This document shows, in pieces, positions 43,601 through 53,250 of a stretch of 64,000 bases of DNA. Every line of letters begins with the position of its first letter. The stretch's first letter is position 1. The position numbers and the translations under genes were made by a program. The stretch covers positions 235,642 to 299,641 of the forward strand of contig JAALGZ010000043.1 of assembly GCA_015227615.1 (NCBI GenBank). Direction: 5' to 3'. The notes beneath the pieces are model-generated. The model saw only the letters and a list, made by a program, of their open reading frames with translations, was not told the DNA's origin and made no database searches. Source of the DNA: Labyrinthula sp. Ha. Its lineage: Eukaryota; Sar; Bigyra; Labyrinthulida; Labyrinthulaceae.

Positions 43601-46600
43601 ACCACTTATCCATGGTATCTCAGATTATGCAATGAATCAAGTATTAGAAAGTCACGTGGAAATCGTGAGTAAAAAGCCCTATAGTGACAATATAATATAA
43701 AATAATACCTTTTGGAATGTCGAATACTATAAAGAAGAAAATTATATATTACCTGAATTAGTTTGTTCATGTTGCGCTATCTTGAACCTAATATGTCAAA
43801 CAAAGTAATATCTCATACAGAATAGGTCGTACCATTTGATTTTATCGGAAAATAAAGATATCATTTCAACAAAACAAGTAACAAAAATAAAATGAAATTT
43901 ATTGCATGAGCTTGTCCTGGTTAGTTATCTGTGCAATGTAGAAACTTTTCTAAATCTTTAAAGGTATACAAAATACCGACCTCATTCTATGCAATTTCAC
44001 CAAACCCAAGAACCATTCGACAGCACAACTTCATAAGGGAATATTGAGACCGCTATATTAAGTAAATATGCCATGAACACCAATATAACCATGTTAAAAA
44101 ATCTCTCTACAACTAATACCAGTGCACCACAAATATGCATAAGCATTCAAAAACTGTGAGGCAGAATAAGATGCCTAAATCTCTTTATATGGGGCCAGAA
44201 GAGGTATATTCGAGAACAAAGCATCCCTCTATCATAAATCCCAAGAATCCGTTTGCTGCCCGGGTCATGGACAATCATAGCTAGATACGGGAGCAATCTA
44301 TAAACATATCCCAACCCATTAGAAATACATAAATGCTAGCCCCCACTAAATTATCTAATCTTGAGCATGTTTCCGCTAATTCAATTTCGTCGTCTCGTCA
44401 TATGACTGTATTGCAAGAGACAACAATGTGTGATCACTAATTTCAGACAAATTGTGTTGAGAATCTGTGCATAGCAAGAGCTGAAATGAATAAAACATAA
44501 AACCCAAGTGCTGAGCCATATAAACCTAATAGCTAAGATCAGTTCCATCCTCTGCTGATAACACATCAATATATCTACTATGGAAAACTAAAAATCCACA
44601 CACAGAAGGATAAGACCCGAAACAAAAGCTTGGAACAACCTTGATATATTCCTGGTATCATACCTCAAAACGAAAATAACCTCTCTTACTTTACATTGTG
44701 TCACTGTGGCGGCTATTTTATACTCCAACTTATGTCAAAATCTGATATACCGAAAGAATACCATGATGTATAAATAAGAGTCTGAAATTTAGTGAGCATC
44801 TATGTACAACTTTTACTTCAACATATATATACCAGTCTGCAGCCATTGGAAGAACGGACCCTTAGATTGGATATCATCAGCTGTTCTCTATTCCTGTGTC
44901 ATTTCTCTAGATTTCTTAAGATCAATTTGATAAATCTTCAGCATTTTAGGCATAATAACGATGTTGGGCACAAAAAAATCAACATATTTCCTTAGAGCCT
45001 TTATAAATTTGTGTCAACTGTCAAAGAAAAAAATGAAAGTAACATAGCTAGATAACAATAATACCAATAATGAAATACGACCAAAACACTAAAGAATACG
45101 TATTCCATAGAATGCATCTGCAAATTATCATATTATAGCAGTTTTTTCACTAGTCGGGTATTGGGTAAGCACAGATTCCCAATTTACTTCTGGTATTATA
45201 TATATAGTGAAATCTTCTTCCAAGCATACTATTGTTTTACAACTAAGGTTCTCAGTTCACCTCCCATTACGGTTATTGGTATAATTTTGTACTGTCTAAG
45301 GTTTGTCTTAACCTTAAATCTTGTGTTTTATATTCCTTTGCTTATTGCTAAGCCTTAGGGAGTAGTTAGCACTAGGTTTTCTAAATCTGGCCCAAACTAC
45401 TAATGTTCGTCATCTTCTTTCCATCAGAAGACCTGATCCGTTAGATCCTATGAGAAATATTTTAATATGGAATTGCCAAATATTGCCTTGAATCTCAATC
45501 AATACTTTGTCAAATGATAATTTTTAACCTTTGAGCAATCCCATAAAGCCACTTCTTGAATAACAAGGCCTCACTTAACCCCTGAAAAAAAGGTGAGAAC
45601 TTTCCCCGACTAAGATCAACCAACAATATTCTGTCGTTTAGTGAAAACGGCCAGACAACAATACTTCTACTTCCCAATATGGTCTATATCCATGTTGCAT
45701 ACAACATCTCCAGTCAATTCAGCATCCAAGTATGGCAGCTAATAATGAATGGAGTACATCTAGAGTCTCCACCATGAGATCTGTGACTTTATGTCTTGAA
45801 TCGAATCCTATGCCTCGACTGCCAAATATAAAGAACTGAAGCCTTCAGGATATTTTCAAAAAATTATAATATTGTTTGATTAATTACAAAATAATTATTA
45901 TTGAAATATAATTAAAGTGCTTCTATCCTCAAGAAGCGGTTGCAAAGTTATTTTTGACATGGTATTATTCTCTTCAGGAATAAACTTCTTACTACCCTTC
46001 AATATCCACTCTAATTTTCTCTTTTTCGCTTTGCAGGATTTTGTCAATCTCTTACAGCTTTCTTTCTTCAGATTAATTGGATGCAACAATCTTCGCAATT
46101 GACCCCCAAAAGTGAGCATTGACTAAAGTGTTACCTTAAACGGTGTTGTGTTCAGAAAGATAAAGAATTGTGAATCCTTGATAAATGTATAGAATACATG
46201 GCTCGTTTCTACTTCTCAATCAACCAAAGCAAAGAAATTAATAATAATTAACCTTGGATTACTACAAAAAATGTTTCAAACGAGCTCTGAGTGCATCCCC
46301 GTTGGCAGTATTTAGACTATTTCTAACAACTCAATACTATGGATTCATTTAGAGTATTGCTACCTTTCAGCACCTTTTTTATCTATGAAACTTTTAAAAT
46401 CTTGTTTGGTTCATAAAAACATTTGATAAGCGTTATTATATTTTAATAGTTTGCATTAAAAGTGATATTTGTCATACTTCATTGAAAAAACATTGACTTT
46501 ATGCTTGGTATGCGTTCGATTGAGCCCCTCTAAAAAGTTCCGCAGATCTTCATTTGCGCGGATAACTCTAGAAATCACCCTATTATATATTAACTTTAAC

Positions 46601-47236
46601 CTAACAAATCCTCCTTGTGCGAACTCACTATACTTAACCCATAGGTTACTATAAAATCTGTCAGCGTTGTTTGTTTTTATGTTTTATAGATAAAATAGTT
46701 TAACAATTAGGGATGCTCAAGTGATGTCAGGTGTTGGGACAGTTTTCATTATTTTTTTGACTGTCTTATCTAGATTCGTGAAACTGAACATCTTGTGGTT
46801 TCGTTCTGAAGGGATACTTCAGTGTTGCTGGTGCCTGGGCATCCCTAGTACATTATATTTATGTATCGTATAAGATAATACACTAACTGCTATATTATTG
46901 AAAATTTAATGTGCATCTTAACTATGGTAATACAAATTAGTATGTAACATAGTAATTACCACGACTTATAAAGCTGCGGCAATTGGTATGGTGTTGTAAA
47001 ACTCAAACAGAACATAGGATTCTTAATGCAATATCTTCTTTAAATGATATCACATTATCTGTACTGAGCCTATATTTCCTTTATCCTTTCATAAGGGTAT
47101 TTTCGATGTCTAAACACTTCAAGTATTATCAATACGTCAACAAGGTTGGTTTTCAATCCATGGTTCATAAATGTGGGAAGCATGAAAAGAGAACAACCGT
47201 TTAAATTATAGTGTGGATAAGAATATATATTTCTAT
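37639..47236. other. 9.6-kb gene-poor spacer
   Basis: No recognisable gene, tRNA or snRNA was found. Open frames are short and mostly lack ATG; the best is 45898-46119 on the minus strand (73 codons, ATG, Lys/Arg-rich, no domain). A (TA)n tract lies at 41839-41856. A 14-nt word ACTGTGAGGCAGAA occurs at about 40347 and about 44153 without wider similarity. Confidence 0.5.
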
Positions 47237-49157
47237 ATGGAATCTGAACAAAAACGAAATATTACACTGAGTAGACTTCTGCTACGAAAACCAAGAGGCG
47301 AAACTGCTAGAGAACTGTATGAAAAGAAGCACCAAACGAAAGTATACGACTACAAGTACTTAGTTAATCGCAAGTCCAGAAGTTCATACGAAAAGGAACG
47401 AAATAAAAATATTTTTAAGAAAATCTCAATGAAAAAAAGCAAAGAAACTGATCTATCTTCCTCCATCGAAGTTCAGAAGAGGACTGCTGAGTTTGAAGCA
47501 GAGTTTTCATTAGATAAAGCAAGATGGTGTAGACTCATGAAGAAACCTGAAAGTTGTAAGATTTTCACCTGTGCAAAGGGATTTCCACAAATTGCGGAGA
47601 GTTTAACAAAACGAGGATGGATAGAAAACCCCAACCCAAAAAGTGATATTTTTGATTTTTTATTCACAATGAGAGTAAAAAACATAAGAAAAAATTTAAA
47701 AGAGGGACAGATAATAAATAGGTTTGTTAAGACTAGTGCACTTTGTTCCAAACTTGGACTCTTACAAAGTATGAGAAACTTAAAGTGGTTTGCTAATATA
47801 GATGAAGATTCTTGCGTGCCACGTGCATATAACTTAACCAGAATAGTAGGAAAAGATAAGGCGGAAGAAGAATACGCCTTTGCCTATGACTTTCAAGTTA
47901 CTGCCCTTGAAAACTATTTCGGCAAAGTTTTGCACCTACACAATAATAGAAATTTAACAATTTCGTCTAATCTTAATGCGGAAAAAGCGATCTTAGAAGA
48001 CTGTTTAAGACATCTAGAAAAGTATTACTTGTCAAGAAACAGTTTTTTTCAAAAGAGAAGGAATAAAAGTAGCTTCTTAAGCATAGAATTATGGTCGGCC
48101 TTTAAGAAGATCGAAGAACAGAGTGAAGTTCCAGAAATTTCGTTTGAACTTCTAGAGAAGATACTGAAATTAAATCCAGAGAAGGACACCCTGCAAAATA
48201 AAATAAATGGAAAGTTAGGAAAAAATATATGGATAGTAAAACCAGCTGGTAAATCAAGAGGAAGAGGTATAAGGTGTTTTCGTGAGTTGAAAGATATTTT
48301 GGAATATACAAGAGAACCTGTAAGTAGTCAGTGGATAGTTCAAAAATATATTGAAAACCCACTTATTATTTTTGGAAGAAAATTTGATATTCGTCAGTGG
48401 GTACTAGTGTCCTGTTGGAATCCTTTGACAGTATGGTTCTCAACAGATTGCTACCTACGGTTTTGTGCCTCTGATGTAACTTTTTTGTGTTTAATTTATG
48501 TTTTAGTATTCTGTTGAGACTAAAGATTTGAGTGATTGTTTTGTTCATTTGGCAAACAACGCTATATCAAAACATTCAAAAGAAGTTGACTCCAGGTTTC
48601 CAGGAAATATGTGGAGTAAGAGCACGTTTGAAAGTTATTTGAGAGAAAAGTTTCCACAGAAAGATGTTTGGTCAGCAATACAAAGAAAAATGAAAGAACT
48701 TGTTAAGCACTCTATTAGTTGTGTACAGAACATGATAGAAGTATATTCATCTTTGTTTTATACTTAGACACGAAAAGATTCGTTTGAAATATATGGATAT
48801 GACTTCATGATATCTGAAGATTTTGATACTTTGCTAATAGAAGTTAACTCCTCTCCAGCAATGGATTATTCAACTTCTGTTACGGAAACTATAGTGAAGC
48901 AGAGCTTACAAGACTTGCTAAAAGTTATTCTTGATGTTAAGCATGACAAAAAATTAAAACGAAAGAGCTCATTAGATAAAACAATAGATACTGGCTTATG
49001 GGAAATATTGCTGCAACAGAAAGAAATATCAGTAAAACCAGAAAGTTTAGTGTACTTGAAAACCCTACAGATTTCGGGAAAAGAACTTAAATCAAGAAAA
49101 AAAATAAAGAAGAAACCAAAAAAGACCGTAAACATCAAGTTCCACGATACTGAATAG
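47237..49157 (+). CDS. Tubulin-tyrosine-ligase-like enzyme, TTLL3/8 (glycylase)-like
   Basis: Three exons (47237-48475, 48507-48740, 48768-49157) encode 620 residues. The ATP-grasp core is clear: KPAGKSRGRGI (about 334-344), WIVQKYIENPLIIFGRKFDI then RQWVLVSCWNPLTVWF, and the metal-binding E-V-N-S-S-P segment (about 515-520). The long GRKFDIRQW-x-L-x-x-x-WNPLTVWF stretch, the following VHLANNAI and the MWSKSTFESYL segment are typical of TTLL3/TTLL8, which add glycine to axonemal tubulin. Polyglutamylases differ in these parts. A basic N-terminal region (1-100) precedes the fold. The tail after residue 560 is Lys-rich and may bind tubulin. ATG 47237 is chosen over an upstream GTG. The gene converges with the BART gene 12 bp away. 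Confidence 0.85.
48476..48506 (+). other. 31-nt intron 1 of the TTLL gene
   Basis: GTAACT...ATGTTTTAG, phase 0. Removal joins ..LRFCASD to YSVETKDLSDCFVHLANNA, restoring the TTLL3-type order. Confidence 0.87.
48741..48767 (+). other. 27-nt intron 2 of the TTLL gene
   Basis: GTATAT...ATACTTAG, phase 0. Removal joins ..VQNMIE to TRKDSFEIYGYDF. Retention would end translation at the TAG of the acceptor. Confidence 0.86.
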
Positions 49158-49169
49158 TTATGAAGACGG

Positions 49170-49946
49170 TTATTCTTGTAAACTCTTACGAAGTTTTTCA
49201 CCAAGAATTTGAGTTAAGCTTTTAACCCGCTTTATCTTGGTTCCTGCAGCTTCAACCTGGCATATCTTAAAATTTGGACACAAAAGTTTTTTCTCTTCTT
49301 GTAATCGTTGTATCTGGTTTTGAACCAACCGTTCTTTAAGAATCCTAATCTTTTGTGGTTCAATATCAAGTATAGGAAGAACTCGTGGTAAAGGAGTGGA
49401 ATCACACAATTTCTCCATAACATCAGATTTTTCTTCAGTTACATCATTCAAGGAGTTATTATGAAGACCTTTCTTATCTTCATTTCCTGAAACATTGTTT
49501 ATTATTTTAGCTTGATGAACTTTAGTCTGTGTATACTTCTCTCTGTTCTTATTGATTTGAAGTTTATTCCATGCATCTTCTTCAAACTCTTTATTCTTTT
49601 CATACATGAGACCTCTAAAGTAACTGAAATCAGATAGTTTAACAAAATTTTCAAATATATTGTTTTTCTCAAGTAAGGCAAGTTTTTCTACTTTTGGAAT
49701 ATTATTGTCATTTAAACGAGATAAGACTGAATCACAAATTACCAATAACTCTTCTTGACTAATTTCATTGTCTTTTAATATTATTAATAAACATTCATCA
49801 ATAATTTGAATAAATTGTTTATATATTTCATATTCATTATGTGATATTTCTCTATTGATATTGAATAACAAGCAATATTCAGTTATGAATGATTCTTTTG
49901 TTATCTTTAATAATTCATTATCAAAAAATTTCCAAATATCTTTCAT
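49170..49946 (-). CDS. BART-domain protein, CFAP36-like
   Basis: 258 residues from the ATG at 49946 (an upstream TTG is not used). Residues 1-115 fit the all-helical BART fold of CFAP36 and ARL2BP: FITEYCLLFNINREISHNEY matches the F-x-E-x-x-C-x-x-F start, followed by the IIDECLLIILKDNEISQEEL helix pair and FSYFRGLMYEKNKEFEEDA. BART proteins bind ARL2/ARL3-GTP and act at cilia. The remainder is charged, with a predicted coiled coil near 195-225 and a basic C-terminus. CFAP36 is somewhat longer (~340). The neighbour TTLL gene supports a ciliary context. Only 32 bp separate it from the divergent PABPN1-like start. Confidence 0.68.
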   Translation of the reverse strand: MKDIWKFFDNELLKITKESFITEYCLLFNINREISHNEYEIYKQFIQIIDECLLIILKDNEISQEELLVICDSVLSRLNDNNIPKVEKLALLEKNNIFENFVKLSDFSYFRGLMYEKNKEFEEDAWNKLQINKNREKYTQTKVHQAKIINNVSGNEDKKGLHNNSLNDVTEEKSDVMEKLCDSTPLPRVLPILDIEPQKIRILKERLVQNQIQRLQEEKKLLCPNFKICQVEAAGTKIKRVKSLTQILGEKLRKSLQE

Positions 49947-49978
49947 TTCCAATTAATTAAACGAAACAAATCAAACAA
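49947..49978. promoter_or_regulatory. 32-bp intergenic region between divergent BART and PABPN1-like genes
   Basis: Two divergent start codons are 32 bp apart, with AATTAATTAA and an A/C-rich stretch between. At least one promoter must extend into a CDS or be exceptionally small. Confidence 0.55.
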
Positions 49979-50437
49979 ATGGATGAACAAAATAAAATCA
50001 TTCCAGAAGATGTTGAAGAGATTAAAAAACAATCAAATGATGATTTTGTACTTGCTAAAGATCAAAATTCAGTTCATATTGCTAATTTAGATGATGAAGT
50101 TACACCAGAAGACTTAAATAACTTTTTTATCAACTGTGGTGTTGTTAACAGAATAACTATCATGGTAAATAAGTATACAGGAAAAAGTAAAGGTTTTGCT
50201 TATGTTGAGTTTGAAGATGAAAATTCTGTTGATATGGCACTTGGATTATCTGAAACTGAATTAAAGGGTCGTGCTGTAAGAATATCAAGAAAAAGAACTA
50301 ATATACCAAAGTTTATGCTAAGAGGTCGCGGAAGAGGAAGTAGAGGAAGAGGGAGAGGAAGAGGCTTTAGAGGTAGAAGTAGAGGAAGAGGTTTCAGAGC
50401 AAGGGGTCGAGGAAGAGCAAGAGGTTATTATAAATAA
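49979..50437 (+). CDS. PABPN1-like nuclear poly(A)-binding RRM protein with RG-rich tail
   Basis: 152 residues. One RRM has RNP2-like VHIANL (32-37) and RNP1 KGFAYVEF (71-78), with NCGVVNRITIMVNKYTGKSK before it and AVRISRKRTNIP after it. These are closest to nuclear poly(A)-binding protein PABPN1/Pab2 (GCGSVNRVTILCDK; VIPKRTNRPG). The tail from about 114 is almost entirely Arg/Gly with RGRGR repeats, as in PABPN1 and a target for arginine methylation. Expected role: binding nascent poly(A) tails in the nucleus. It is shorter than animal PABPN1 (~300), lacking the alanine/acidic N-terminal extension. Codons are strongly AGA/GGA and A/T-ending. Confidence 0.85.
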   Translation: MDEQNKIIPEDVEEIKKQSNDDFVLAKDQNSVHIANLDDEVTPEDLNNFFINCGVVNRITIMVNKYTGKSKGFAYVEFEDENSVDMALGLSETELKGRAVRISRKRTNIPKFMLRGRGRGSRGRGRGRGFRGRSRGRGFRARGRGRARGYYK

Positions 50438-51687
50438 TATTAGCAATATACTCTGAAAAGTCTCATAGGTTTACCCTGGAAAACTACATTATAGAGTTCG
50501 AGTACAAACTATGTATAACTTCAACTGCAAGTAGTTGATATTAAAGGGTATCTTAGCATTTCTTATTTTTTTCCATAAATTTAAGTTTTATGCTAAACTT
50601 TTGCAGTACTAAGTTGTTTTTCAGAATTTTTAAAATACACACTCAATATGATCAGATTTCCAAGTTAACTATGTATCAAACCATTTGCCCACAAAAACAT
50701 TTTTGAAAAGCAAATGAGACTGTGTGAAAGAACCACGTTCAAAATATACTTTGTCGAACTATTGTAAGTTTGCAAATCTTACAAGAAAACAAATTAAGAC
50801 TTATGCTTAAGCTTAACTATACCAACCGTTAGAAGAATTTATTTAAGAAACTACCACAGTAGCATGAAAACATAATTTCCTCATAAATATAAAGCTATTT
50901 AGAGAAAAACAAAAATGCTAATCTTAGAGTATCTTTAGCTCAGAATAGATATTTTACTCTAAAGATATAACAGCAAATTAATACATATTACAACTTCAGA
51001 GCAGGAACTAGAGTAGAACAGGAAAAGAGAACATTACCGTCCAAACTTGAGAACTTCATCACAATCTTACTAGCTTTCTTATCCTTCAAGGTAGAATCTT
51101 CACCTCTGGACTACACAGTTGCCAATAAACTTCACTTTTATTTTGTGACATTTCTTCAAACCAACCTCAACTCCAACCTTAGCTGTTGGAAGTTTTCATG
51201 CAACTACTAGATGGACAATTAGCTCAAATCAAAGATAGTTAAAATCATGTTCGGAGCAAGGATGTTATCTCCACAATGTTATTATCCCCCCATATATTCT
51301 CTATTCGGCGTTGCGAGAACAAATATGGAAAGATATATTCTCCCAGTGTCCAGTATTTCAGAAATGAACTTCAGCTAAAGTATTATTTAGAAATTTCTAA
51401 CGCATTGAATTAACTAGTTTTTTTCTTATATAAAATTTCATCGCTTTTTGAAACTTCCAAAATTGTCAGTTTGAAAGAGAAGAGTCTTTACTAAGTAAAG
51501 AAAGAAAAACACAGTTTAAGCTAAGACTAAATTTTGTAAAATTGACACGGGACCAACAAACTGAAACAAATAAATTAAACAACCTGTTTCAATGTAGCAC
51601 TTCCTTAGAGAATACCTAATAAATTGTCCCACCAAAACGAAAATCTTGCAAATTGTCAATAGCCTCGAAACGAAGAACCACTTTTTC
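50438..51687. other. 1.25-kb spacer between PABPN1-like gene and transposase remnant
   Basis: AT-rich, without open frames of interest except noise on the minus strand near 51516-51812. The 3' terminal inverted repeat of the adjacent transposon should lie here, but none can be recognised. Confidence 0.45.
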
Positions 51688-52690
51688 TTAAAATCTTTGT
51701 AAGCGAACTGGATCAACTTTCTTAAGACTCTCAAGAGCCCATTGTTGCATCTTTTGCCTATGCAAATACGCCATGGTCGTGTTAGTAATGCCTTCAGATA
51801 AAGAGAGTACATTTGTAGACACTTTTCTCCTAATGTAGGCTTTCATCATGCTACAAGTTTGCCCAATGGAATTGAGTACCGGACTGTAGGGCAGTAATCG
51901 CAAGAAAATTAGCCCGGAATTAGCTACATCCTGCAACCTGGACTCCAATTTAATGTGAGAAAGCTCATTTTCTAGGACGATTACCGAATTACTTTCTTCA
52001 ACTTCCTTTTCTTTCGTTGTATGAATGACGGACACAATCCATGCATCATGATCTTTTTTGTTCACGGATCAAAAATGAACAGCGAGCTTAATTGCCCAAC
52101 TTCTTCATTGATGGCACCCGGAGTTTGAAGATTTGTTCCTCTTGAGTTTAATTGTTTGCCAGTACCTCTGTAACCTTGTGGTGATCATCCTCGAGAGATG
52201 GATCAAAATAGATTATAGTTTGCTTCGTCTACAAAGACGATGTCTTACCCCAAAACAATTAATCTTGTAATTTTATGGACGTAAGCCATTGTTTCATCTT
52301 GTTTGCCATGGAGTTTGCTCCTATCGGTTCATGAAATATCTTTTCGAACGTGTAACAAATGCAATGTTTTACTGATTATAGCTCCAGTTAGATCAAGATC
52401 AAATTCCGCAAGCAATTTCGATCTCAATGTTAATATTGTAAGTTTTGCGATCAACTCCAGCCGTTCCTTAGTGAAGACTTCTTGAGTTTTAATTAGAATT
52501 GATGAGTTAGAACATCCCCATCTTTTCTTCACGGGCACCCTATCCTCATCAACATGATTGCTCGTACATCAACTTCTTAATGTCCAGATGCAAACCCCCA
52601 GAATGCGCGTAGCTGTTTTACAGTCTTCACCGTCATTTTTCATTTTAGTAAGTTCTTTTCTGCTCTCTGCAGGCCCCTTTACGATGTTTT
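51688..52690 (-). pseudogene. Decayed DDE transposase (IS630/Tc1-mariner type)
   Basis: Read on the minus strand, one frame carries an N-terminal helix-turn-helix (MKNDGEDCKTATRILGV), a second DNA-binding part (TLRSKLLAEFDLDLTGAII) and the first catalytic block DIVFVDEANYNLF. After a frameshift near 52065 it continues with VIVLENELSHIK and LLPYSPVLNSIGQTCSMMKA, the usual second (D-N) and third (LPPYSP-x-LNPIE) blocks. At least five in-frame stops (for example near 52580, 52327, 52247, 52209 and 52191) and the frameshift break it. The second Asp is replaced by Glu and the third acidic residue by Gly, so the catalytic triad is lost. No terminal inverted repeats were found. It lies about 220 bp from the satellite edge. 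Confidence 0.72.
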
Positions 52691-52913
52691 CTTTTTTTTC
52701 TTATACGCGAGCTGGCATTGTTTTTCTTCACCACTAGGGAGAAATATTTCTCTCTTCAAACTGGAAGTCTTGGGAGATAACAAAAGTGATGAATAATTAT
52801 TGCCCGAAGCTTAAACAATTAGTTCAATGTGGTAGAGCTTCACTTACCATGTTGTAGAACTCTTTCAAAATAGCTGCTATTCTATTGAAATTAGGCACCG
52901 GGCTAGATTCAGG

Positions 52914-53250
52914 TTTCATACTTTGATTTCCCTATGGTGCCCTAATACAGCTAATTTCTGCATAAAAGTGATCCTTTTCCCAATAGAATGACATTTGTGC
53001 AGATGCCAGTAGAAACCTTACTTCCACTGTAAAAACGTCATCAAATTCTTTTACAAGTCGCTTTAATTTTTTATAGTGACTATAAAATCAACATAAAATA
53101 TTTTTTCAAAAAAATATTCGTGTTCGATTCAGCTATTTCAGTTGCACAAAGTACCTAGTTTAAAATTTTAGTAACAAATTAGGCAAAGATTTATTCGTTA
53201 ATACCTGTGTTCGACTAAAATCATTTCATATAGCCATTTTACCATAAAAT
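52914..53250. repeat. Diverged edge monomer of the satellite
   Basis: The leftmost unit differs from the array consensus (GATGCCAGTAGAAACC, GTCGCTTTAATTTTTT). On the minus strand its frame reads FDDVFTVEVRFLLASAQMSF and YWEKDHFYAEIS, and after one TAG continues past the array edge (GNQSMKPESSPVPNFNR...) to a stop near 52824. Array copies are cut off or frameshifted there. Confidence 0.6.

Noticed and set aside
40347-44166. Dispersed repeat based on ACTGTGAGGCAGAA
   Set aside because: Similarity stops after 14 nt at both places; likely chance.
20078-50437. Ciliate genetic code, suggested by tiny introns
   Set aside because: No gene needs TAA, TAG or TGA read as an amino acid; all three act as terminators.
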